A stretch of 64,000 nt of DNA from Methylotenera_A sp040387515 (GCA_040387515.1 JAZKDP010000009.1:14845-78844); one strand, 5' to 3'; positions 1 through 8,480 are shown, counted from the stretch's first letter. Translations and numbers: made by a program. Notes: a model not told the origin generated them from the letters alone.

Positions 1-1769
1 ATGGTCGTGTAGATACTATTAATGTGAGGGATTTTAGCGATGATTAAACGTGCTTGTTCTGATGACGCAACCGTTTGCTGCAATGATGCACCAGGCGGTA
101 GTTCTAATCGTACTTGTGTTTGCGAGTTATCGTCTGCGGGGATGAATCCTGTGGGCAACAGTGGAATGAGCATCAGAGATGCCACAAAAAAGGTAATAGC
201 CGCCAAAGTTGTTGCTAAGCGATGATTTAAACACCAACTGCTGACGCGCATATACAGCGTCATGATTTTGCCATCTTCTACATGGTTTGTGCTAATTGGC
301 TTCATTAAATATGCCGCCATCATGGGCGTTAATACGCGTGCGACCACTAATGAAACAAAAACTGCGATTGAGGCTGTCCAACCGAATTGTTTGAAAAATT
401 TACCTGGAATACCGCTCATAAAAGCCGTAGGCAAAAATACGGCAATTAAAGTGAAGGTAGTCGCGATAACGGCCAAACCAATTTCATCTGCGGCTTCCAT
501 GGCGGCTTGATAAGGCGATTTCCCCATGCGTAAATGGCGCACAATATTTTCCACTTCCACAATGGCATCATCCACCAGAACGCCCACAACCAACGATAGC
601 GCAAGCAAAGTGACCACGTTGATTGAAAAGCCCAAATAGTGCATGCCGATGAATGCCGGAATCACCGATAGCGGTAGCGCAACTGCGGATACGAATGTTG
701 CACGAAAATCGCCTAAAAATAGCCAAACTACCAGAACCGCTAGCACTGCGCCTTCAATCAGCAGCGTGATAGAAGCATCAAAGTCTTCCTGTACGGGTGT
801 TACAAAATTAAATGCCTCAGTGATTTCAATATCAGGATGCGCTAGTTTTAAGTCAGCCAGTGCTTTATGCACTCCAGCACCAACTTCCAGCTCACTTGCG
901 CCTTTGCTGCGTGTGACATCAAAGCCAACCACTGTTTTTCCGTTTAACAATGCCGTAGACGAGCGCTCTGCGATGGTATCTTTCACGGTGGCGACTTGGT
1001 CTAGCCGAATTTTTCGGCCGTCATTTAAGATGATCTCTAATCGTGCGAGTGCTTCAGCTGATTTCACCGTTGCAATCGTGCGAATGGGTTGGTCGCTACC
1101 ACCAAGTTTAGTTGCGCCACCAGCCACTTCAATTTGCGCGAGCCTTAATTGGCGTGAAATATCTGCTGCACTGGCGTTTAAAGATTGCAATTTAGCGGCA
1201 TCCAGCTCTACCCAAATTTGGCGATTTACACCGCCTACGCGGCTTATGCTGCCGACACCTTGTACGCCAAGCAATTTACGCGTAACGGTGTCATCTACAA
1301 ACCAGGAAAGCGCTTCATCATCTAAACTTGGAGAGTAGATCGTAAACGCTAAAATAGGCGATCCAGATAGATTGACCTTGGAAACAATCGGATCACGCAA
1401 ATCATCGGGCATATCGGCGCGCACTTCTGTTACCGCAGAACGCACATCGTCTACGGCTTCTTGCGTGGGTTTTTCTAAACGAAACTCTGCAGTAATCGTG
1501 ACGTTACCATCTTGAATTTTGGTGTAAATATGCTTTAAGTCTTGCAGTTTGGCGATAGAATTCTCTAATTTACGCGCCACTTCGTTTTCTAATTGCCCAG
1601 GTGAAGCGCCTGGCAAAGAGGCGCTAACTGTGACAGTTGGTAGCTCTAAATCGGGAAAGTTTTGTACTTTCATGGCATTAAAGCTCATGAAACCCGCTAG
1701 CGTTAGCAGAATAAATAAAATAAGCGCAGGAACAGGATTTTTAATCGACCAGCTTGAGACATTCATCAT
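1..1769 (-). CDS. RND efflux pump inner-membrane subunit (AcrB/HAE1 family), 3' part outside window
   Basis: Proton-driven inner-membrane pump of a tripartite multidrug efflux system. About 589 N-terminal residues are visible of a family length near 1,030. The reverse frame begins MMNVSSWSIKNPVPALIL, the usual RND start with the first membrane helix, and stays open to base 1. The proton-relay acidic pair lies around residue 400 in the segment LVDDAIVEVENI, and further membrane helices follow. The ATG at 1769 overlaps the stop of the adaptor gene (ATGA), so the two are translationally coupled; a second ATG follows at once. Together with the adaptor and the NodT-type outer-membrane factor it forms a complete pump, under the TetR gene upstream. 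The substrate cannot be read from sequence. Confidence 0.93.
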   Translation of the reverse strand, partial: MMNVSSWSIKNPVPALILFILLTLAGFMSFNAMKVQNFPDLELPTVTVSASLPGASPGQLENEVARKLENSIAKLQDLKHIYTKIQDGNVTITAEFRLEKPTQEAVDDVRSAVTEVRADMPDDLRDPIVSKVNLSGSPILAFTIYSPSLDDEALSWFVDDTVTRKLLGVQGVGSISRVGGVNRQIWVELDAAKLQSLNASAADISRQLRLAQIEVAGGATKLGGSDQPIRTIATVKSAEALARLEIILNDGRKIRLDQVATVKDTIAERSSTALLNGKTVVGFDVTRSKGASELEVGAGVHKALADLKLAHPDIEITEAFNFVTPVQEDFDASITLLIEGAVLAVLVVWLFLGDFRATFVSAVALPLSVIPAFIGMHYLGFSINVVTLLALSLVVGVLVDDAIVEVENIVRHLRMGKSPYQAAMEAADEIGLAVIATTFTLIAVFLPTAFMSGIPGKFFKQFGWTASIAVFVSLVVARVLTPMMAAYLMKPISTNHVEDGKIMTLYMRVSSWCLNHRLATTLAAITFFVASLMLIPLLPTGFIPADDNSQTQVRLELPPGASLQQTVASSEQARLIIAKIPHINSIYTT

Positions 1770-2971
1770 TTTGCAACGCTTTCAGGTGAAGCGCTCTCAC
1801 TTTTAGGTACTACTCTGACAGTATCTCCATCGGCTAAAAATGCACCGCCACTGGCGACAAAGTGATTTTCAAGCGTTTTATTATCAACGTCTAACAGCTC
1901 CACTAAATCGCCACTGCGCCGACCCGTATTCACTTTTATTTGTTTGATTTGTGCGATGTGATTCAGTCCACCAGTTTGCATAGGACTGTTTTTATCACTT
2001 GGTTTGGCTATCACTTGCATTGCGTAGGCAAAGCCATCACGCAGCACAATTGCATCGGCAGGTAAGGTGTACGCCTCTGTGCTTTCTAGTACAAATATCC
2101 CTCTCGCATACATGCCTGCTTTGGCTGTGTCCGCAGGAATATCCACATATACCAAGGCATTGCGTGTTTGGCTATCAATGCTTGGTGCAATCGCGCGTAC
2201 TTTACCCGTTAAAATATTTCCATCGGGAAGCGTTAAATCTGCTTTCATACCAATATGTATTTTATTTATATCCGCAGATGTGAGTTCTGCGCGCCACTCT
2301 AAGCGGCCTTTACGTACCAATTTAAATAGTTCTTGTCCTGCCGCCGCAACAGAACCGACAGTTGCGGTACGCGATGAAACAATGCCGTCATCTGGTGCAT
2401 TGACTGTGGTTTGTTTGAGCTTGATATTTTGTAAATTCAGTGTGGCTTCAGCGGCTTCAACTCGTGCTTTGGTGCTGGCTTCGGCACTTAAATATTGCTC
2501 GATTTGTTGGGTGCTTAATGCACCTGAATTTTGTATACTTTTAGCACGACTAGCATTGCCAGTTGCTTCAATTGCCGCTGCTTTAGCTTCTGCAAGGTTG
2601 GCACTGGCTTGGGCTAAATCGGCCGAAACAAGGCCAGAGGCAAAGCGTGCCAGTATTTGTCCGCGTTTAACCGTATCGCCCACATTCACCAAAACTTCAT
2701 TCAGCAATAAGCCATTTACTTCTGCGCCCACTACCGCCTCTTGCCAAGGGGCGATATTGCCGTTGGCTGGAATGGTTAGATTCAGCATAGTGCGTTTTAT
2801 TTTGGCGGTATTAACCGTGAGTGCCGCATTGGTGTTTGACGCTTGAGCCTTAGTTGTTTCGGCAGACACGTCTTTTGAATCAGGTTGTTTTTGTTTAATA
2901 ATTAAAAAATAGACAGCTAGAGCAATCGCAATTGCCAAGACAATCCAAATGAGACGATTTTTTTTAAACAT
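1766..2971 (-). CDS. RND efflux periplasmic adaptor (membrane fusion protein)
   Basis: Periplasmic adaptor that links the inner-membrane pump to the outer-membrane channel. The 401-residue protein has an N-terminal membrane anchor (about residues 8-24, rich in I, L, A, V). A lipoyl/barrel-sandwich half with the motif VGDTVKRGQIL and an Ala-rich alpha-helical hairpin (about 120-185) follow. The second half-motif, VNAPDDGIVSS, and the beta-barrel and membrane-proximal domains complete it. It sits 5 bases downstream of the outer-membrane factor gene and overlaps the pump start by 4 bases, so the three form one operon. The final residues are Ser/Glu-rich and look unstructured. Confidence 0.93.
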   Translation of the reverse strand: MFKKNRLIWIVLAIAIALAVYFLIIKQKQPDSKDVSAETTKAQASNTNAALTVNTAKIKRTMLNLTIPANGNIAPWQEAVVGAEVNGLLLNEVLVNVGDTVKRGQILARFASGLVSADLAQASANLAEAKAAAIEATGNASRAKSIQNSGALSTQQIEQYLSAEASTKARVEAAEATLNLQNIKLKQTTVNAPDDGIVSSRTATVGSVAAAGQELFKLVRKGRLEWRAELTSADINKIHIGMKADLTLPDGNILTGKVRAIAPSIDSQTRNALVYVDIPADTAKAGMYARGIFVLESTEAYTLPADAIVLRDGFAYAMQVIAKPSDKNSPMQTGGLNHIAQIKQIKVNTGRRSGDLVELLDVDNKTLENHFVASGGAFLADGDTVRVVPKSESASPESVAK

Positions 2972-2976
2972 AGTGC

Positions 2977-4563
2977 TTACCTGTTTTCTTGAGTATTTTT
3001 AGTGTTAACTTCGGTGCTATTTTTATTTTCGGTTTTAGCTGCAGATTCAGCTGGAGACTGAGTATCTTGCCAGCCACCGCCAGCCGCACGGTACAAAGCA
3101 ATCCAAGCATTATTACGGTCTTTTAATACGTTAACTTGGTTGGTTTGCGCCTGCAAAGCATAACGACGGTTTTCTTCTAGCTCAATCAAATTGGCGAATC
3201 CTGCACTTACTTTTTGCTCTGTTGCCAGCAGTGATGCTTGATAGCCATTTAACGCTGTTTGTACATCCGTTTGTCTATCTGTACTGGCGTGTAAATTCAC
3301 CAGCGCATCTTCCACCTCTTTTACTGCGTAGCGTACTTTGCTACGATAGTTTGCTGCGGATTCTTCATATTTAGCTTCTGCAGTATTCACATTCGCCTTG
3401 CGTTTACCTGCATCAAAAATCGGCAAAGTAATGGAGATTGGGCCTAGCGACCAGACTTCGCCTTCACCCTTAAAGCCTGGGCCTGAAAGTCGCATCCAGC
3501 CGATTGAGCCGTTAAGAGAAACTTTTGGTAAACGTTGTACTTGCGTATTTCTCACCTCTGCCGCGGCTGTCATTAAATCGGCTTCCGCGCTAACAATATC
3601 TGGTCGCTGACTAATAATCGTGGCAGGAACTTCTGCAATGGTGAAGAGCGTTTGATTGTTTTCATTGGTCATAAAAGTCGTATCGGCAAGCTTTTGTCTT
3701 AACGTGGTTTCGTCTAAATCAGTCAGAGCAACCAATTCTTTAATACCTAAATCACATTGTGCTTGTTGTACTTTTGCTTGCTGCGCGGCATCGGCGGCAC
3801 TAGCAAGTGCCAACTGGTAAGCGGCATTGGCGCTAAAGCCGGCTTTGAAAGATATTTCGGTGACACGTGCAGATTCTGCACGCGATTTCATATCGTTTTG
3901 GTTAATGCTTAATTGTATTTGGCAAAAGCGCTGATTAAAGTAAGACGTGGCAAGTTCTGCTGCCACGGCAACGCGTGCATCATGCCAGCCGGCTTGTGCA
4001 GCACTTTCACGTGCTTGTGCCGCTTTCAGTAATCCACGATTTGCGCCAAATAAATCCAGTTCCCATGCGGCTTGCGCATTGATTTGGCTTGTTGTAATCG
4101 CTTGGCCGCCTTGTGCGCCAGCACCAAAACCATTTGCTTGTCCACTTCCAACAGGTATAGCACTTGCGCCATTAATGCCGATGGCTGGTTGTTGCACTGC
4201 TTTGGATGATGAAAATGTGGTGTCTAAAGTAGGCAGTAAAGATGAATATGCGCCTACTCGATTGGCTCTTGCTTCTGCAATTTTGGTTTTTGCCGTCGCA
4301 ATATTAACCGACTCTGCTTGTGCTTTTTCAATGAGTTCTAGTAACAGCGCATCGTTATATTGTGTCCAAAATGTCTGCAGCTGTGATAATTCGCCACCAT
4401 GTGGCAAACTGGTTTGCCAAGCAGGCGCGATTTTTGTCGCTGCGATTGTGTCTTTAGGCGAAGCTTTGTTTTTTAGAAAATCTAAAGAAGCACAGCCTGA
4501 CAAACTGATACCCAAAAAGCTGGCTAAAATTATGTGGAAAAATGGTTTGGGCATTTTATTCAT
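2977..4563 (-). CDS. NodT/TolC-type outer-membrane efflux lipoprotein
   Basis: Outer-membrane channel of the tripartite efflux system. The signal sequence ends in a lipobox (LSGC, Cys near residue 23), so the mature protein is expected to be lipidated like OprM or NodT. Two OEP repeats follow (roughly 60-260 and 290-490), with the usual long Ala/Gln/Glu-rich helices. A Gly/Gln-rich insertion lies around residues 130-160. The C-terminal tail (about 505-528) is polar and low complexity, rich in E, N, T and K, and is probably disordered. The start overlaps the end of the TetR gene by 8 bases, so the regulator and the three pump genes are co-transcribed. Confidence 0.93.
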   Translation of the reverse strand: MNKMPKPFFHIILASFLGISLSGCASLDFLKNKASPKDTIAATKIAPAWQTSLPHGGELSQLQTFWTQYNDALLLELIEKAQAESVNIATAKTKIAEARANRVGAYSSLLPTLDTTFSSSKAVQQPAIGINGASAIPVGSGQANGFGAGAQGGQAITTSQINAQAAWELDLFGANRGLLKAAQARESAAQAGWHDARVAVAAELATSYFNQRFCQIQLSINQNDMKSRAESARVTEISFKAGFSANAAYQLALASAADAAQQAKVQQAQCDLGIKELVALTDLDETTLRQKLADTTFMTNENNQTLFTIAEVPATIISQRPDIVSAEADLMTAAAEVRNTQVQRLPKVSLNGSIGWMRLSGPGFKGEGEVWSLGPISITLPIFDAGKRKANVNTAEAKYEESAANYRSKVRYAVKEVEDALVNLHASTDRQTDVQTALNGYQASLLATEQKVSAGFANLIELEENRRYALQAQTNQVNVLKDRNNAWIALYRAAGGGWQDTQSPAESAAKTENKNSTEVNTKNTQENR

Positions 4564-5287
4564 CTTTTTTTAACGATTTCCCTGCTAGATTTTTTCGCCT
4601 GTTAGCTTCAGCATGCACCATATTCACAGCAAAAAAAGTGAGTCTTTCATGCAGCACATCTAGAGCTTCGTGCGTTGCCGTGAGGGCGGGTGTAATGCGC
4701 TCTATTACATCGCGACCTGTAAAAAGATGCACGCCCATCGCCACAATACAAAGTGCTAAACGGTGCAAATCGTCATCCACTTGGGTGATACCTAAATGTT
4801 TTTGCAGCAAGACAAGCAAGGCTTGATGATACGGCGCAATACCATTATCAATTTCTTCTTCCCATATACCTGTTGGCTCGACCATTTCACGCATATGTAA
4901 ACGAACGTGCAGTTTTGCTATATCGCCTAATTTTAGCGGGCCAATAAAGCCCTGAAATAATGCGCTTACTGCTTGTTCTAGAGATAAATTCACATCGCTA
5001 AATAAAGCAATATCATTCGCCGTATTGCCATATGACTCTGTAAATACAACGCGATATAAGCCGGCTTTATCACCAAAATAGTAGGCAATCGCTGAAATAT
5101 TGACGCGCGCTTCTTTGGCTATTTGTCTGGTAGATGTGCGTGCGTAGCCATGCTCAGCAAACAGCTTAAGTCCAGCCATCACCATGCGTTTTCTAGACTC
5201 TTCGCCATCCGCGCGCTTAGGCGATAATATTTCACAGAGTTTTATTTTAAATTCTCCATTTAAGCTGATATTTGCATCAGTTAACAA
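4556..5287 (-). CDS. TetR/AcrR-family repressor of the efflux operon (CerR-like, DUF1956)
   Basis: Probable repressor of its own operon. Residues about 31-77 form the TetR helix-turn-helix (GYARTSTRQIAKEA, then NISAIAYYFGDKAGLY). The C-terminal half resembles the CerR/YbiH-type ligand domain. The start is awkward. The longest frame opens with TTG at 5287, and an in-frame stop lies directly upstream. The next clear start, ATG at codon 35, would remove part of helix 1. TTG is therefore preferred although I see no Shine-Dalgarno sequence; a leaderless message is possible. The first codon lies inside a perfect inverted repeat that looks like the operator, which fits autorepression. Confidence 0.85.
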   Translation of the reverse strand: MLTDANISLNGEFKIKLCEILSPKRADGEESRKRMVMAGLKLFAEHGYARTSTRQIAKEARVNISAIAYYFGDKAGLYRVVFTESYGNTANDIALFSDVNLSLEQAVSALFQGFIGPLKLGDIAKLHVRLHMREMVEPTGIWEEEIDNGIAPYHQALLVLLQKHLGITQVDDDLHRLALCIVAMGVHLFTGRDVIERITPALTATHEALDVLHERLTFFAVNMVHAEANRRKNLAGKSLKKDE

Positions 5288-5311
5288 TTAAATCAAACGA
5301 TTGATTTAATT
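5286..5311. promoter_or_regulatory. Probable TetR operator: perfect 11-bp inverted repeat
   Basis: The left arm AATTAAATCAA and the right arm TTGATTTAATT are perfect reverse complements separated by ACGA. The site touches the predicted TTG start of the TetR gene, where such repressors usually bind. Autoregulation of the efflux operon is inferred from position and symmetry. Confidence 0.7.
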
Positions 5312-5360
5312 ATTTCAGATAGTAATTTTAATTGCAAGCGATAGATTTAACTTGCAGGTT

Positions 5361-6158
5361 TTATTTGTGTTGAGTGGCGTTTCTGTGGGGGAGGTTTACA
5401 TCGAGGGTGTGTTGGCTGGGTACGATTGCCTGTTGCTTGCATAAGTCATCCAGTATCTCTGCACCAAATCGCATAAATACATCTAAATCTGGATGTTGTA
5501 ATTGATTGGCAAGCGTTGTTAATGCAAGCCTGCCGGTTAGTGGTTGTGACTGGGAAAATGATTCTTGAATGAGCGATAAAAGATTGAAAGTGACAGGGTT
5601 AAGCACAATAAACTTCACTTCGAAACTAGTATTCCTGAATACGAGTAAATAAGTTTTTTCAATGGTTATGGATTTAAAGCGCTTTGATATTGTGTGTACA
5701 GGGTAATCGTAAACCATTAATGCGCTGGCGGGTGCGAGTGTAATCACATCATCCAAACAATTTAATTCTGTATTTGATTCTGCCGTTTCTAGTTTATTTG
5801 TTTGTTGGCTGCTAATCGCCAGCTCTATCCATTCGTAATGCGCAAGCGGTTTTAGGTAAGGTGGTAAATCCGTAATGCTTTCTAAAAATACTAAAAACTG
5901 CTGTGGAATTTCTCTAAAAATCGGGCTATTAGCAGAATAATTGGCGACAAAATTGCGTATTAAATGCCGCCATTTACGTTTGCCCAATACGTTTTGACAC
6001 ACCGGAAAGCAAATTGAAACGGACTCAAAGATATTGTGAAATACTGATTCGCGATAAACCGCCATGCGTTTTTCAACCACATTGGCAGGTTTAGGGTGCA
6101 GTTTAGGATTGCGAATATGCGCGGTAAACGCCAGTTGGTAATGTTGGAAATCTAACAT
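5361..6158 (-). CDS. bufC: DUF2063 (HvfC/BufC-type) partner of the MNIO enzyme
   Basis: Accessory protein of MNIO-type RiPP modification; in characterised systems such a protein escorts the precursor to the DUF692 enzyme. The N-terminal DUF2063 region (about residues 1-95) shows the family pattern LDFQHYQLAFTAHIRNP, then VYRESVFHNIFESVSICFP and the FVANYSANSPIFREIPQQF segment. A less conserved C-terminal half follows, as in HvfC proteins. The ATG overlaps the end of the MNIO gene by 7 bases, which implies translational coupling. It is 265 residues, normal for the family. The symbol follows the bufferin nomenclature by analogy only. Confidence 0.85.
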   Translation of the reverse strand: MLDFQHYQLAFTAHIRNPKLHPKPANVVEKRMAVYRESVFHNIFESVSICFPVCQNVLGKRKWRHLIRNFVANYSANSPIFREIPQQFLVFLESITDLPPYLKPLAHYEWIELAISSQQTNKLETAESNTELNCLDDVITLAPASALMVYDYPVHTISKRFKSITIEKTYLLVFRNTSFEVKFIVLNPVTFNLLSLIQESFSQSQPLTGRLALTTLANQLQHPDLDVFMRFGAEILDDLCKQQAIVPSQHTLDVNLPHRNATQHK

Positions 6159-7102
6159 GGTGCAAGCACTAAACTTTGTGAATGATTAATGGATTGCTTG
6201 CTATGATAATTTGCCTGGTAAGCGGCTATTTTATTCACTTCACGCATCAGTATTGGCAGCGGCGGAATATTATTATCGCGCTCTAATAATGTCGGAAAAG
6301 TGCCGAATAATTGATAGGCGGTGTCTAATAAATCCCACACAGGATCAATCACATCCTTGCCATGTGTATCAATCAATAAGTTTGGCGATTGCTGGTAATG
6401 TCCGGCAATGTGGCTGTAAACAATGCGTTCGGCAGGAATATGATGTAAAAAATCCTGCGCGAGTTTTATGGGGTCTTGCTGGTGGGCAAAGTTCACACTA
6501 TTCACGTAAATGTTATTAATGTCTAAGTGCAGCCAGCAGTCTGCTTCCTGCAGTACGGCATTTAAAAAGGTGATTTCATCCATGGTGGAAATCGGTGCAG
6601 CGGCATAAAAAGAAGCATTTTCTATGGCAATGCGCTGGCCTAGAATGTCCTGCGTTTGGCGAATACGTTGCGCGACATATTTAACCGCTTCTTCCGTAAA
6701 GGGAATGGGCAGTAAGTCATACAAATAGCCTGGCTGGTTTTGATAAAAATCGCTGCAGTAACTTAAATGCTCGGTATATAGCGGGATTTTATTGGCAGAT
6801 AAAAACTGCTTAACTTGTTTTAAGAAATCTGTATTGAGTGGATCTGGGCCACCCAATGATAAACACAAGCCGTGGCAGGCAATGGGGTAGCGTTCTACGA
6901 ACCAAGCTAGATCTGCTTCGGCTTTGCCACCAGCATTGATCCAGTTTTCTGGTGCGATTTCGACAAAATGAATATTTGCGATAGATGAGTCTTGATTGAA
7001 AGACTGTGAATTGTAAGACTCTTGGTACAGGCTCTGGATTTGAGGAATCAGCTCGCGCTTTAACCCCAAACCCACGCCCTTAATATCCGCTAAAGATGAC
7101 AC
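6152..7102 (-). CDS. bufB: MNIO-family (DUF692) multinuclear iron oxidase, HvfB/BufB-like
   Basis: Non-haem multi-iron enzyme that, in characterised relatives, oxidises cysteines of a precursor peptide to oxazolone/thioamide or thiooxazole groups. The 316-residue TIM-barrel protein keeps the expected metal-ligand blocks: HFVEIAPENW, HGLCLSLGG, EHLSY, IENASFY, HLDINNIYVN, YSHIAGHY, DTHGKDV and LLERDNNIP. It lies between the Cys-repeat precursor and the DUF2063 partner, the canonical A-B-C order. It starts 67 bases after the precursor stop. A short hairpin (CTCAA-TGA-TTGAG) lies in that gap and might reduce read-through so that precursor exceeds enzyme; that is speculative. Confidence 0.92.
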   Translation of the reverse strand: MSSLADIKGVGLGLKRELIPQIQSLYQESYNSQSFNQDSSIANIHFVEIAPENWINAGGKAEADLAWFVERYPIACHGLCLSLGGPDPLNTDFLKQVKQFLSANKIPLYTEHLSYCSDFYQNQPGYLYDLLPIPFTEEAVKYVAQRIRQTQDILGQRIAIENASFYAAAPISTMDEITFLNAVLQEADCWLHLDINNIYVNSVNFAHQQDPIKLAQDFLHHIPAERIVYSHIAGHYQQSPNLLIDTHGKDVIDPVWDLLDTAYQLFGTFPTLLERDNNIPPLPILMREVNKIAAYQANYHSKQSINHSQSLVLAPC

Positions 7103-7169
7103 AGTGACCCTAATGACTCAATGATTGAGCTACGGCATTAGTGACGCAATTAACGAAACTGGATAACAA

Positions 7170-7496
7170 TTACTTCGCTTTTTCTGTACTGCATTTACCT
7201 TCGCCACATTTGCCATCATGTGCTTTTGCAGCATCTTTTTTCATTTCCGCACTACATTTGCCTTCACCGCATTTACCATCTTTGGCTTTTGCGGCATCTT
7301 TTTTCATTTCCGCACTACATTTACCTTCGCCACATTTACCGTCTTTGGCTTTTGTGTCGGCATCGGCAACTTGATATCCGCTAGATAATGATTGCATTGC
7401 AAAAGGGTTTTCTGCTGCGTTAACTGTTGCTGCGCCGATGGATAAAGCAAATGCACTTGATAATGCTAAAGCGATTGTTTGGCTTGAAGTTTTCAT
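7170..7496 (-). CDS. bufA: Bufferin/HvfA-like precursor peptide with three GKCGEGKC repeats
   Basis: Secreted precursor, 108 residues. A Sec signal peptide covers about residues 1-27 (cleavage probably after VNA or VNAA). A family-typical stretch NPFAMQSLSSGYQVAD follows, then three near-identical 21-residue repeats each holding GKCGEGKC. Cysteines fall at 55/60, 76/81 and 97/102, a strict period of 21. The EGKC motif is the modified site in characterised bufferins; modification here is inferred. A good ribosome site (AAGGA, 8 bases before the ATG) supports the start. The 63-bp DNA repeat unit invites copy-number change. The likely role is periplasmic metal (copper) sequestration. Confidence 0.9.
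   Translation of the reverse strand: MKTSSQTIALALSSAFALSIGAATVNAAENPFAMQSLSSGYQVADADTKAKDGKCGEGKCSAEMKKDAAKAKDGKCGEGKCSAEMKKDAAKAHDGKCGEGKCSTEKAK
7173..7355. repeat. Tandem 63-bp coding repeats in the bufferin-like precursor gene
   Basis: Nearly three copies of a 63-bp unit encode the 21-residue Cys repeats. The first two copies are almost identical in the protein and the third differs slightly (AHDGK in place of AKDGK, ending STEKAK). This is coding repetition, not a CRISPR array. Confidence 0.85.
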
Positions 7497-7655
7497 GGTT
7501 TGTATCCTTTTTAGTTTCGGTTGGTAAAATTAAATTAATTAAAATTAATCTAGATAAAATAAATCATAAGTAAATAAACCTAAGTTTTAATCAATAAATT
7601 TTGCTTAATCATATTGCGCCTACTTATTATCTGTATGCCCTGTCATATACTCAAT

Positions 7656-7907
7656 TTAATCTGCAATAGATTCAATTGAGTTGGCGATACGGGCTTTAGT
7701 TGCCGCTGGTAATTGAATATTGTGATCGCTTTCAACTAATTGGGCGATGCGATTTAAGGCAGTACGCATCACCATTATTTGCTGGCTAAAGCGCTTACAG
7801 TATTTACATATGACTAAGTGTAGATTTACAGCAAAACGTTCACGCCAAGTTAATTGACGATCTAACGATTTTGAAATAAGTTGAGTGGTCTCTCTACAAT
7901 TCAACAT
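7656..7907 (-). CDS. Small zinc-finger anti-sigma factor candidate (zf-HC2 type)
   Basis: An 83-residue protein encoded 9 bases after the ECF sigma gene. It has the HxxxCxxC signature of zinc-binding anti-sigma domains (HLVICKYC, about residues 30-37) preceded by MLNCRETTQLIS, whose Cys could be a further ligand. There is no membrane segment, so it would act as a soluble ZAS-type regulator that binds the sigma factor and releases it on metal or redox stress. Both the partner and the signal are inferred from position. Confidence 0.8.
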   Translation of the reverse strand: MLNCRETTQLISKSLDRQLTWRERFAVNLHLVICKYCKRFSQQIMVMRTALNRIAQLVESDHNIQLPAATKARIANSIESIAD

Positions 7908-7916
7908 AATTAACTT

Positions 7917-8480
7917 TTAAGCATTTAGCCAATTGATTTCCAAGCATTTTCGAATTCCCATACGGGCTCTATATAACATCACCCAAGCATTGGTCGTGGT
8001 GATATTCAGTTCCTTACAGATTTCTGTATTATCAGTTTCATGCACATCGCGCAGCATAAATAGCGTGGCTAATTTAGCGGGCAGTTTGTCCATACAGTTT
8101 TGCAATATGCGCAAAAACTGTTTTTGTTCCAAAGCGTCTTCAGGCATGTCCCAAGCCATTGGCCCTTCAATCCAATGTCCTGTTTCATCAAAAAACTCAT
8201 CCATATTGGCGTCTGCATCAGACATTAAATTGCTGGCGGCGATTTCGCGACTATTTTTGCGCATCACATCAATAATCTTATGTTTTAAAATACCAGTTAA
8301 CCAAGTGCGCGGGGATGAATCGCCAGAAAAAGAGGGGCTTTTAATGGCGGCTAAAAACGTCTCTTGCACCACGTCTTCTGCCAAGTGCTGGTCACGCAGA
8401 CGCGCTAAAGCAAAACGGTATAAAAAATCCCCATGTTGGTTAAGCCAGTCATGCATATTGCTTGGTTTCATGCACAACAT
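7917..8480 (-). CDS. ECF-type RNA polymerase sigma factor
   Basis: Alternative sigma-70 family factor of 187 residues with region 2 (about residues 10-78: FLYRFALARLRDQHLAEDVVQETF, split here by a long helix) and region 4 (about 125-180: LPAKLATLFMLRDVHE, ICKELNITTTNAWVMLYRAR). A linker of about 35 acidic residues (MDEFFDETGHWIEGP) joins them. It heads the bufferin-like cassette with its anti-sigma candidate, so it probably drives the precursor promoter in the 159-base gap at 7497-7655. The first in-frame ATG is used; another follows at codon 4, and no strong ribosome site separates them. Confidence 0.9.
   Translation of the reverse strand: MLCMKPSNMHDWLNQHGDFLYRFALARLRDQHLAEDVVQETFLAAIKSPSFSGDSSPRTWLTGILKHKIIDVMRKNSREIAASNLMSDADANMDEFFDETGHWIEGPMAWDMPEDALEQKQFLRILQNCMDKLPAKLATLFMLRDVHETDNTEICKELNITTTNAWVMLYRARMGIRKCLEINWLNA

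Noticed and set aside
643..1338. Open frame of 231 codons on the plus strand
   Set aside because: It is antisense to the RND pump, whose reverse-strand frame has family motifs and runs on in both directions.
2067..2846. Open frame of 259 codons on the plus strand
   Set aside because: Antisense shadow of the efflux adaptor; Ser/Ala-rich and without any domain or ribosome site.
3947..4573. Open frame of 208 codons on the plus strand
   Set aside because: Antisense shadow of the outer-membrane efflux lipoprotein, generated by its Ala-rich helices.
7173..7355. Possible short CRISPR array
   Set aside because: The units are contiguous without unique spacers and encode in-frame protein repeats.
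7141..7374. Plus-strand repetitive open frame (HLPSPHLPS repeats)
   Set aside because: It is the antisense of the 63-bp repeats in the precursor gene. The minus frame has the signal peptide, ribosome site and Cys motifs.
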